From positions 12,036,501 through 12,100,500 of the forward strand of contig NW_024466607.1 of the NCBI RefSeq assembly GCF_017591425.1: a DNA stretch of 64,000 nucleotides. Reading direction: 5' to 3'. Under the pieces are notes generated by a model. It saw only the letters and a program-made list of their open reading frames with translations. It did not search any database and had not been told where the DNA came from. This document shows, in pieces, positions 58,701 through 64,000 of the stretch (its first letter is position 1; each line of letters begins with the position of its first letter). The translations under genes were made by a program, and so were the position numbers. The DNA is from Ochotona curzoniae (Eukaryota; Chordata; Mammalia; Lagomorpha; Ochotonidae).

Positions 58701-61700
58701 ATCAAGTCTTTGAACTGACTTAGGTATAACACCTATATATGCTACAATATTGGGATTGTGGATGGAGTCTACCTTCCACTTCAGTGGCTACCAGTAGTCA
58801 TCCTGAGTGGACTGAGGACACCTATGTGATCTGTAACTATTAAAGCAGTCACTAACAAACATGTAGAGACACAGGAACATGAAAACCAACCGCCCAAAGG
58901 CATCACTAAAAATTCAGCCACGTGGAACGTAACCCACCAGCTGTCAGGAATGGTTCCCCTGGGACCTGTTTTGCAGTTTATTGAAGGGGTGGAGAGGCAG
59001 TCACCATACAGTGGGTTTATTCCTCAAATGTCTGCAACAGACAGGGCCGGGCTGGGTTCAAGCAGCAAGTAGGAAAACACAACCCAGGGCTCCCACATGG
59101 GCTGCAGGAACTCAATGACTCCATCAACACAGCTGCCTCCCAGGGTCTGCATCAACAGGGAGCTGGGAGCAGGAGCCGGGGCCAAGAGTGGAACCACAAT
59201 GCAGGGTGCGAGCCTCCTAGCCTCAAGCTTCACCACTAGGCCAAACACCCATCTCCATAGCCTCTTTTAAATTAAAACACAGGACAGGCCACTCAGACTT
59301 CTCTCTCCGAAAAAAGTGAGGTTGCGAATCAAAAACGGTGACTGTGGTGTGAGGACTGGACGCCAGTGGTCTTCAGGGAAAGACAGGGCTGGCAACCAGA
59401 TGAGGCACCATGTGCAAGGGACTAGCTCGTGCAAACAGCAGAGGGCAGGGAACCCGGTAGCCTCAGATGCTGCCGCTCAAGAGTGTGGGGCACAGGTGGA
59501 TCTCCTGCGCCCCCTAGAGCCCAGTGGCTTCTCTGCAGCCTCACAGTTCAGGGGCTCGCCCCTCGGGCCACTTGCTGAAGGCAACACCAGCTTGCGAGTG
59601 TCTGTTCCTCCAGCACCAAGCCTTGTCTTCACTGTTTTTATTTTTGTTTTAACGACAGAAAAAATGCAAAAATGCAAAAAAAAAAAAAAGGAATGAGGTA
59701 CAGTGAGTATGTAATCCTTGACTTTTAATCCAGCACTGACTGACAGGAGAGTTGGTCCTGGGGCTGGTACCCACTTCCAGAGGCAGGGAGGGACACTCTG
59801 GCAGGTGCTGGCGCAGTCCTGCTCCTCTCTGTTGACTGGGGACATCTACTTTCTGGTTTCCCAGGCATGTGGGAACTGCTCAATGGGGTCACACAGAGCG
59901 GAGCGCAGTCTAACTCACTCCCACAGGGTTGAGGTCCTTCCCAGACCCACCAAACCAAGATTCTCACCGGATTCATGGGGCCAAGGTCTCAACCTGCAAA
60001 GCCAAGGTCCAGCCCAGAGCTGTAGGACAAGGGCCCAGCCTAGTCACACGCAGCTGTGTCCCAGGAAATTCTTCTCGAACAGCCGCATTCCCTGTCTCAC
60101 CTTCTTTCTGGAGCAGCGACAGCAGGTGCTGTCCAGTGAATGTCTGCCCTATAAGGGGAGTTTATTTTAAATGCCCCAACATCTTGCCTGAGCCAGAGTA
60201 CCAGGGAGAAATGGACTCTGTCCGCCCACAGGACATGCTGTGAGCAGGCCAGAGAAGCTTGTCATGAGTCCCAGGTGGGTCGCCATCCTTGCTAAGGATG
60301 CTGGCTCCCATTTCCTGGCACCCTGGCATCCCTGAGCCTGCTCCCTTCCTCTACCCCTGCCTTGGCTTCCCGGACCCCAAGAGTACAAGTCTGACCCCCA
60401 ACTGACTGACCCTTGGTGGGCTCTGTCCTCTGGAACCCGCTGTATACCCTTCCCAGCAGGCCTCGTGGCAGCTGGGCCAGCCCACCCAGACATCACAGCC
60501 TGGACAGTCGCAAACCACCGTGCAGCTACCTGTGAAGGCAAACCTGTCCTCTTCTATCTTCTTTTTCAGGTGTTTGATTTCAAAGTCCCTTTCCTTCAGC
60601 AGCTTATACAGTCGCCCGTTCTCATCGACTGTTTCCCTGAGCTCATCTCGAAGCTGTGTAATCTCATCTTCAAGCACCCTAGAAGGCAAGGGCAGAGTTA
60701 CCGTTCCTCCCCGAGGGCCGGCCCAGAGGGGCCCCAGCGTCCAGGCTTACTGTGCCTGTGCCGGGCATCAGACAGCGTTAGGAAACGGAAAGTAAGGGAC
60801 TTCGAGTGTTCTCAGAGCTGAATGGTTAAGTGCACACACTTACACGCGCAAGTGTCACGAGAAAGAAGGATGAATAGCACTGTTTATTAGCTGACCCCAA
60901 CAGAGAGCTGCACAAAACCCCTCTCCCCGCAACCCCAGGGAAGTCACACTCCTTTCAAACAGGCAGCCGACATACACAAGAACGGAGTAAGCCTGTAAAG
61001 GCCAAGCAAAAAAAAAAAAAAAAAAAAGTCTAACAAACAAAAAGAAACTCAGATGCTGTCATACGTTGATATTATAATAAGCCCCACATTCTGAAATTAT
61101 CTGTGGGCTAAAAAAAAAAGCATCATATGGGGGCTGGTGTGATGGTTCAACAGGCTGATCTTCCACCTGCAGCAGCAGTATGCCATATGGGTACCAGTTC
61201 TAATCTTGGTCTGATCCAATTCCCTGCTTACAGCCTGGGAAAGCAGCAGAGGCGGACTCAAGTCCCTGGGCCCCTGAACCCACATGGGAGACCTGGAAGA
61301 AGCTCCTAGCTCCTGGGTTCAGATGAGCTCAGTCTGACCACGGCAGCAATTTTGGGGAGTGAGCCAGAGAATGAACAATTGATATTCTCTCTCTCTTTTG
61401 CCTTTCAAAGAAAAAAAAATAAATCTACATTTCAAAAAAAGGAAGCCTAATGTGCATCATGAAGCATTTACAAAGGCACCACCACTAAAACTGTAGCAAA
61501 ACTCGTAAAATGCGGCTTTCATTAAGGCTACACATTTCTTTCTCTCACTGCAGCTGCACTTCCCAAGTTTTGACACAGCTTCTGCAGCGTACACACACAC
61601 ACACTCAGGGAGTGTTTATGTGTTGTCGTGGGGTGGGGGGAGGAGTTGTCGTTGCAGAAAGACCCCCCAATGAGATTAGGAGCAGGGGCCACCTTTGAAA

Positions 61701-62200
61701 CCTCCTCCCCGCATCCCAGGAGCCAACCAGTTCCTAGGAAAAGCAAACATGGTTTTCTCGCAAGAGAAGACTGCACAAGAAAACTTGAGTAAATTACGCC
61801 TATATGAATTCAAAAGCTTAGATTTTAAATGCTTTCAAAGCACACTTCCTATCACACTGTGTCCTCGGGCACACAGATCAATTAGATGCCAGGGTCTTAA
61901 ATCACAGCGTTTGTGTCATTTCTCCCCTGCCTTCTGCAGTGCTCAAACACTTGCTTACCCTCGCTCAAAGTTGGTCCTGGAGTCTTCCTCCACTGCCTGG
62001 AAAAGGCTGAGGCCCTCGGACACCTGCGGGGACTCCTGCTGTTCGTCAGCTCTGCTTTGGAGGCTCAGTTCCTTTTCCTTCCTTTTCTCCATCTGCTTCT
62101 GCAGCCGCTTGTGCTGCATCTCCTGCATGGCCTTGAACTGCAGCCGCAAGGTATCCTGGGAAGCGTCTTCATCTGCTTCCAGTGCGTCCTCGGCTTCCAT
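31633..62200 (-). CDS. CCDC13: CCDC13, coiled-coil domain-containing protein 13
   Basis: The coding exons in transcript order are 62200-61959, 60678-60530, 55836-55694, 54806-54717, 52589-52473, 51475-51371, 49318-49157, 47554-47378, 46439-46233, 44524-44385, 43849-43766, 41501-41379, 33985-33849, 32417-32303 and 31792-31633. Phases agree at every junction, giving 716 residues (human 715). The protein is almost entirely predicted coiled coil: heptad-like Leu/Glu/Lys/Gln-rich stretches at about residues 15-55, 75-180, 205-250, 280-465 and 540-625. A Ser/Pro/Gly-rich break spans about 470-540. Family knowledge: CCDC13 is a centriolar satellite protein needed for ciliogenesis and linked to genome stability. 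The largest intron (33986-41378) is packed with repeats. Assignment is by near-identity to the remembered human sequence. Confidence 0.96.
32303..32417 (-). CDS. CCDC13: CCDC13 exon (residues 626-664) with weak donor
   Basis: The acceptor is ccctgcag. The exon encodes [20 protein letters not shown] and the [13 protein letters not shown] coil. The only in-phase donor is accag|gttctc, which lacks the usual A at +4 and G at +5. The orthologous junction (TR|LAIQ) requires it. Confidence 0.9.
33849..33985 (-). CDS. CCDC13: CCDC13 exon (residues 580-626)
   Basis: The acceptor is gccctcag and the donor is gacag|gtaggg. The exon encodes [20 protein letters not shown] and [20 protein letters not shown]. 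Compared with the human protein as I recall it, about six residues are missing near GKTAPR. Confidence 0.94.
34509..34567 (+). repeat. Left copy of an inverted 59-bp repeat pair
   Basis: Aligns with the reverse complement of 35721-35779 with about 10 mismatches in 59 bases, nearly all transitions. It contains aactcacagtgtcag. The repeat family is not recognised. Confidence 0.75.
34805..34905 (+). mobile_element. Ancient mammalian L1 (L1M-type) 3' UTR fragment
   Basis: 'gggcccacccgataatccag', 'gataatccttctattttagg', 'gtctgcaaaatcccttttgc' are in the order of a widespread old L1 3' UTR. Confidence 0.45.
35460..35760 (+). mobile_element. LTR-like stretch (possible old endogenous retrovirus LTR)
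   Basis: 'gaaaaaaagacccttgagct' followed by 'agtctgcctccgactcg' resembles an R-U5 junction of class I endogenous retroviral LTRs. No viral protein frame, primer site or second direct copy is visible. The identification is weak. Confidence 0.25.
35721..35779 (-). repeat. Right copy of an inverted 59-bp repeat pair
   Basis: The reverse complement matches 34509-34567 at about 83%. The copies are about 1.15 kb apart. Confidence 0.75.
36338..36655 (-). mobile_element. Lagomorph C-SINE, minus orientation, near full length
   Basis: It starts with a T-run and aagatttattttattttta. Then come 'aatcttccatccattgattc', 'ctcccacgtgggtgcagggt', 'ggagctggatgggaagtg' and 'aaccagcgcccatatgggg'. This is the reverse complement of the family consensus. 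Confidence 0.9.
36657..36795 (+). mobile_element. C-SINE 3' half, plus orientation
   Basis: 'ctggctgttacaggcatttg', 'gggagtgaactagcgg' and 'ttctttctccctctttct' precede an A-rich tail. It abuts the minus-oriented copy, forming a head-to-head SINE pair. Confidence 0.75.
37210..37323 (-). mobile_element. Old C-SINE fragment, minus orientation
   Basis: 'cacgctgtgccacaaacgcc' followed by ggctcc matches the reverse complement of the tRNA-like 5' head. 'gatctcccaggtgggatgtc' lies before it. Confidence 0.5.
38026..38375 (+). mobile_element. Full-length lagomorph C-SINE, plus orientation
   Basis: The head is 'gtgctggcacgatagttcag', then come B box 'ggttctaatcccg', 'cccatccagctccctgcttg', 'acccacgtgggagacccc', 'ggggagtgaatcaatggaca' and 'cttcctctctgtctc'. 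An A-rich tail (about 38326-38375) follows. Confidence 0.92.
38545..38905 (+). mobile_element. L1 LINE 3' end fragment
   Basis: 'tacacaatggaatgctgttt', 'ggccattaaaaaaaaaaagg', 'gagtgaaataagccagatgc' follow 'gcaattttaccacagccaag'. This is the conserved C-terminal ORF2/3' region of mammalian L1, without an intact frame. Confidence 0.75.
38975..39065 (+). mobile_element. C-SINE 3' end fragment
   Basis: 'gaaccaggggatggaagatc', 'tctctgtttcgcctttctg', then (ata)n-like tail 'aataaaaataaaataaatct'. Confidence 0.6.
40600..40795 (+). mobile_element. MaLR/LTR-like fragment (tentative)
   Basis: The terminal 'gtttgttgtccaagaaccct' followed by gactgacaaaa resembles the 3' end of mammalian MaLR-type elements. 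The preceding C/T-rich stretch is compatible. It is weakly supported. Confidence 0.3.
40939..41136 (-). other. Exon-like open segment of 66 codons in CCDC13 intron (unassigned)
   Basis: On the minus strand this stretch is bounded by tggtcttcag|AGAGAAG and CAAGAG|gtacag. It is 198 bp long, open in phase 0-0, and encodes a hydrophilic Glu/Gln/Lys-rich, coil-like peptide (starts [16 protein letters not shown]). Spliced into CCDC13 after the upstream exon (phase 2) it would reach a TAA after 13 codons, so it is not a regular CCDC13 coding exon. It could be a cryptic or poison exon, part of another nested transcript, or chance. Confidence 0.25.
41379..41501 (-). CDS. CCDC13: CCDC13 exon (residues 539-580)
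   Basis: The acceptor is ggtctcag and the donor is aaacg|gtaatg. The exon encodes [20 protein letters not shown] and [19 protein letters not shown]. Confidence 0.95.
41502..43765 (-). other. CCDC13 intron
   Basis: No gene is recognised. It holds a G-run at 42533-42544 and an old L1-like stretch near 42590-42720. Confidence 0.6.
42590..42715 (+). mobile_element. Old repeat, probably L1 3' UTR-derived
   Basis: 'cttcaaagaagttcacggaa', 'aatttgtatcatgaaaaaac' and 'ctacgcatggacttcagaaa' resemble a common mammalian 3'-end element ('aagttcatggaaaat' type). The family call is uncertain. Confidence 0.4.
43766..43849 (-). CDS. CCDC13: CCDC13 exon (residues 511-539)
   Basis: The acceptor is ttgcacag and the donor is cccag|gtatga. 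The exon encodes [20 protein letters not shown], then SPHGTSPR, the Ser/Pro-rich break between coils. Confidence 0.94.
44385..44524 (-). CDS. CCDC13: CCDC13 exon (residues 465-511)
   Basis: The acceptor is tccctgcag and the donor is tcacg|gtaaga. The exon encodes [20 protein letters not shown] and the [20 protein letters not shown] segment. The middle of it differs from the human protein as I recall it, so this is a fast-evolving linker. Confidence 0.92.
45548..45600 (+). mobile_element. MIR-like SINE fragment
   Basis: 'gcatttactgagcacttact' followed by gtatgctcggccccagggc is the MIR core. It is short. Confidence 0.5.
46233..46439 (-). CDS. CCDC13: CCDC13 exon (residues 396-464)
   Basis: The acceptor is ccttccag and the donor is atgcag|gtgaga. 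The exon is pure coiled coil: [20 protein letters not shown] then [20 protein letters not shown]. Confidence 0.95.
46960..47060 (+). mobile_element. MIR-like SINE fragment
   Basis: 'gtgtgggtctggatgaattc', 'cagttaagagtcttagtgcc' and 'tccatctgtgaaatgggctt' follow the MIR 3' half. Confidence 0.5.
47378..47554 (-). CDS. CCDC13: CCDC13 exon (residues 337-395)
   Basis: The acceptor is accccatag and the donor is ctcttg|gtacga. The exon encodes [20 protein letters not shown] and [20 protein letters not shown]. Confidence 0.95.
47555..49156 (-). other. CCDC13 intron
   Basis: No repeat family or other gene is recognised. Confidence 0.6.
49157..49318 (-). CDS. CCDC13: CCDC13 exon (residues 283-336)
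   Basis: The acceptor is cacctccag and the donor is gggag|gtaaca. The exon encodes [20 protein letters not shown] and [20 protein letters not shown]. Confidence 0.95.
49319..51370 (-). other. CCDC13 intron
   Basis: The intron contains a T-run near 49916-49928 and a MIR at 50225-50425. A short L2/MIR-like stretch is at about 51120-51180 ('cagtgcctggcatgtggtaa'). Confidence 0.6.
50225..50425 (+). mobile_element. MIR SINE
   Basis: 'cttctaacggccatacgctg', 'cttcaccgcaccccaagaca', 'ggtcttactatctccgtgtc' and 'gatttgcctggtggcagagc' follow the MIR consensus order. Confidence 0.6.
51371..51475 (-). CDS. CCDC13: CCDC13 exon (residues 248-282)
   Basis: The acceptor is tcctgtcag and the donor is agcaag|gtgagt. 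The exon encodes [20 protein letters not shown] and [12 protein letters not shown]. Confidence 0.95.
52473..52589 (-). CDS. CCDC13: CCDC13 exon (residues 209-247)
   Basis: The acceptor is tccgagcag and the donor is cagaag|gtcctc. The exon encodes [20 protein letters not shown] and [19 protein letters not shown]. The frame continues past the donor, but the orthologous next exon starts VLA, which fixes the end. Confidence 0.94.
52590..54716 (-). other. CCDC13 intron
   Basis: No other gene or clear repeat copy is recognised. Confidence 0.6.
54717..54806 (-). CDS. CCDC13: CCDC13 exon (residues 179-208)
   Basis: The acceptor is tttttgcag and the donor is ccttg|gtatga. The exon encodes [20 protein letters not shown] then [10 protein letters not shown]. 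Confidence 0.94.
55190..55465 (+). mobile_element. L2-like LINE fragment
   Basis: 'cctacttagggcctttgcac', 'ctgctggccccctctgcatg', 'aggagggcagggaccaacca' and 'gggtctggcatagaacctga' are in L2 3'-end order. Confidence 0.6.
55694..55836 (-). CDS. CCDC13: CCDC13 exon (residues 131-178)
   Basis: The acceptor is attttcag and the donor is gggaa|gtgagg. The exon encodes [20 protein letters not shown] and [19 protein letters not shown]. Confidence 0.95.
56048..56377 (+). mobile_element. Full-length lagomorph C-SINE, plus orientation
   Basis: The head is 'ccagtgtgatggctcaattg', then come 'gatcccatttgaggaccagt', 'ccacccagctccctgcctgt', 'acccatgtgggagaccctga' and 'ttctctctgtaaatctgctt'. An A-tail follows. 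Confidence 0.92.
56964..57180 (+). mobile_element. Truncated C-SINE or related SINE, plus orientation
   Basis: 'ttcttggg-type' head is diverged. 'cccttctgggagacctggat', 'tctggcctggcccaattcca', 'gccattgcaggcgtttaggg' and 'agtgaaccatgtaggagtcc' are followed by a short A-run. Confidence 0.65.
57948..58258 (+). mobile_element. Full-length lagomorph C-SINE, plus orientation
   Basis: 'ggcctggtgcactagcctag', 'aatcctcgccttacacatct', 'ccatatgggcgctagttcta', 'gagtgaatcaatggacagaa' and 'cttcctctctgtctctcctc' precede an A-tail. It is close to the wording of the 63.0 kb copy. Confidence 0.93.
58978..59260 (-). mobile_element. Diverged C-SINE, minus orientation
   Basis: 'ttcaagcagcaagtaggaaa', 'cagggctcccacatgggctg', 'caacagggagctgggagcag' and 'accactaggccaaacaccca' read as the reverse complement of the family. 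Confidence 0.6.
60530..60678 (-). CDS. CCDC13: CCDC13 exon (residues 81-131)
   Basis: The acceptor is ccttctag and the donor is cacag|gtagct. The exon encodes [20 protein letters not shown] and [20 protein letters not shown], a strong coil. Confidence 0.95.
61007..61028 (+). repeat. A-run of about 20 bases
   Basis: This is a simple poly-A stretch in a CCDC13 intron. It may be the tail of a retroelement too diverged to name. Confidence 0.8.
61127..61428 (+). mobile_element. Full-length C-SINE, plus orientation
   Basis: The head is 'atgggggctggtgtgatggt', then come 'ccatatgggtaccagttcta', 'ccaattccctgcttacagcc', 'acccacatgggagacctgga' and 'ggggagtgagccagagaatg'. An A-tail follows. Confidence 0.9.
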
Positions 62201-62206
62201 CTTGCC
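61959..62206 (-). CDS. CCDC13: CCDC13 first coding exon
   Basis: The acceptor is acttccag; six leader bases (ggcaag) precede ATG at 62200-62198, so the 5' leader lies mostly in an upstream exon, perhaps outside the window. The exon encodes residues 1-81 ([20 protein letters not shown], then a Gln/Lys/Glu coil). The donor is cgagg|gtaagc. The N-terminus before SQDTLRL is longer by a few acidic residues than the human protein as I recall it. Confidence 0.93.
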
Positions 62207-63026
62207 CTGGAAGTCAGAAAAGCAACCTGAAGCAAACCCCACAGGGGGTGGGGTGCTCGGACCAGCTCCATCCCAAACTCTAGGAGTGAGCTCAGACTTC
62301 GTGACTGCTGCTGCTTTTAACACTGGGTTACTATGTACATGCAGGGGAGTGCACAAATCCTGCGTGCACAGCATCTTCCCACCGACGCACACCTCTGAGA
62401 GAACCTCTGCCGGGGCCCAGCAGACAGCTCCTCCAAGGACAGCGTTTCACATGCTGATCTGAGCTCAGAACCTCTCCGGCTTTCCCCGCTGCCCTCACTC
62501 ACCCTGACTCTTGGTCGCCCTTCCTTCGCTTAGGCACAGGGCAGATTCCCAGGGCTGCCTGGAGCCAGGACCACCTAAGAGGACACGGCTGCTTCCCCCA
62601 CATCCCCAGATCTCATTCTATACTGGAGTCACAGTTTGCTGCAAGATCTGAGGAATACAAATGCTATCACGGAAGACCATCTCCGTGACGTGCAAATACT
62701 GCTTGGTCCCCTCTTCTGTCCAGTACAGTCATTTCTAACATGTCCTGTAACAGACTCTCGACCAGTCTTTCCTGTTGGGCTTTTTTTTTTCCCCCAGCAC
62801 TACTGTCTGAGAGTCATCCTCATAGTGTTCAGACACTGGTTGGAAAGCATTCTGCCTTAACTGTAATGTTTTCAAGATGAGGTCCAAGCAGCTGAGAGCC
62901 CCTACCAGGAGTCTGACACAGATGGCAGGGTTCAGGGGCTTCCCCGAATAAATGAGTTGAGTGAGGGCTGAAGCCTATGTGGGAACTAACTGGAGTCTGG
63001 GCAGAGAGGCAAGTGCAGAAGTGAAA

Positions 63027-63327
63027 TGGTCCCAGTGCGATAGCCTAGCGACTGAAGTCCTCGCCTTGCATGTGCCAGGATCCCATATGGGTGCCAGTTT
63101 GTATCCCAGCTGCTCCATTTCCCATCCAACTCCCTGCTTGTACCTTGGGAAAGTAGCTGAGGATGGCCCAAAGCCTTAGGACCCTGCACCCACATGGGAG
63201 ACCCGGAAGAAGCTGGCCCAGCTCTGGCTGTTGCGGCCACTTTGGGAGTGAACCAGCAGATGAAACATATTTCTGTAAATATGCCTCTCTGATAAAAATA
63301 AAATAAATCTTTAACAACAACAACAAG
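63027..63327 (+). mobile_element. Full-length lagomorph C-SINE, plus orientation
   Basis: 'ccagtgcgatagcctagcga', 'ctcgccttgcatgtgccagg', 'atcccatatgggtgccagtt', 'acccacatgggagacccgga' and a tail of 'aaaataaaataaatc' with (aac)n. It is one of the least diverged copies here. Confidence 0.94.
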
Positions 63328-63499
63328 AGGAACTCTGGCAATGCCTGTTGACCTGTGTCCTCCAAGCTTCTTCCACATGGAATCCATCAGCACGTTTTCC
63401 CGTTGCCACCTCTAAAAGGTACGTAGCACCTGAAAACTTTTCAGCAGCTTTACCTCAACCACTCTAGACCAACAACGACCGTCCACTCAGAGCATTGCT

Positions 63500-63940
63500 G
63501 TGGGCTCTGGCTCATGTGCCTTCTACTCGCATCCTGCCTCAGTACATCCGCCAGGGCCATCCTGCTAACACCCTCATCAGATCCAGCACAAAAGCAGGGC
63601 CCAGTGTAACCTGGCTCCCCTCGCAAGCCATCCTTCATCATGATTAAAGTCAGTCTTCCTCAGGGGTGGGCCTCTGCCTGACCTCGGCAGGGAGACCCTC
63701 CCTGACCTCCGCATTCTGTCTCCCATGCCTAAATTTCTCTCTCCTCCTCATGCTTCGAGCATATTCCACCTGTCTTCACATGATCCATCTTTCCCCATTA
63801 GCATGTTGGCAACTTTACGACACACTCACACCCACTTTTATCTAAATGTTTACTTCATGATTGTATTATAGCACCTATAAAAATACCTGGCACACATTAA
63901 TACATATTTCTGGAACAAATGAATTAAGTTGTCCATCTTG
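63500..63940 (+). mobile_element. L2-like LINE 3' end
   Basis: 'gagaccctccctgacctccg', 'tatcatagcacctataaaaa-like' and 'tacctggcacacattaatac' with 'tttctggaacaaatgaatta' form an L2 3' terminus. The 5' edge is approximate. Confidence 0.55.
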
Positions 63941-64000
63941 GTCCATGAGCCTTCGTGAGGCCTCTGCCGCATCTGTGAGGAAGCTATTCGCAAGACCCTG

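Larger units (their letters stand above)
55837..60529 (-). other. CCDC13 intron of 4.7 kb, rich in C-SINEs
   Basis: Four C-SINE copies (three plus, one minus) lie here. The remainder (for example 58260-58970 and 59260-60520) shows no recognised gene. Confidence 0.7.
62207..64000. other. CCDC13 upstream intron or leader region
   Basis: No coding exon is recognised. It holds a C-SINE at 63.03-63.33 kb and an L2-like stretch toward the window end. Confidence 0.6.

Noticed and set aside
61127..61230. tRNA-like A and B boxes
   Set aside because: They belong to the tRNA-derived head of a C-SINE; there is no complete cloverleaf, so no tRNA gene is called. The same holds for the other copies.

Overview
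This is a mammalian genomic window. It has spliced vertebrate genes with GT-AG introns, long introns full of retroelements, and no bacterial features. Many interspersed repeats match the lagomorph-specific tRNA-derived C-SINE family. Their internal wording (a 'cctcgcctt...' head and a 'cttcctctctgtctctcctcctctctgta' type tail) is closest to what I remember of pika (Ochotona) copies, so I infer a lagomorph, probably a pika. The gene order and orientation match the block at human 3p22.1: ZBTB47 (+), KLHL40 (+), HHATL (-), CCDC13 (-).

Layout. 1-1926 is sequence upstream of the first visible ZBTB47 exon, probably intron 1. 1927-7043 holds the five visible coding exons of ZBTB47, with a 3' UTR ending near 8160. 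8166-13740 is intergenic and contains old repeats, a candidate muscle regulatory module near 12.67-12.75 kb and the TATA-type promoter of KLHL40. 13820-18241 holds KLHL40 (6 coding exons, 625 codons). HHATL lies tail-to-tail with it at 18937-25025 on the minus strand (11 coding exons, 505 codons). 25.04-31.6 kb is the HHATL upstream region and the CCDC13 downstream region; it holds a CpG-rich block and a striking perfect 28-bp hairpin. CCDC13 fills 31633-62206 on the minus strand (15 coding exons, 716 codons), and most of the SINE and LINE copies lie in its introns. 62.2-64 kb is further upstream sequence of CCDC13 with repeats.

How the genes relate. KLHL40 (a sarcomere-associated Kelch protein, known as a MyoD target) and HHATL (an MBOAT-like ER protein enriched in striated muscle) are both muscle genes placed back to back. 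ZBTB47 is a BTB-zinc finger nuclear protein. CCDC13 is a coiled-coil centriolar satellite and cilium protein. All four reading frames are intact from exon to exon, with consistent splice phases. I see no pseudogene among them and no undescribed multi-gene system. The most unusual items are the perfect 28-bp inverted repeat at 27.84 kb, an exon-like open segment inside a CCDC13 intron, and the MEF2/E-box architecture upstream of KLHL40.
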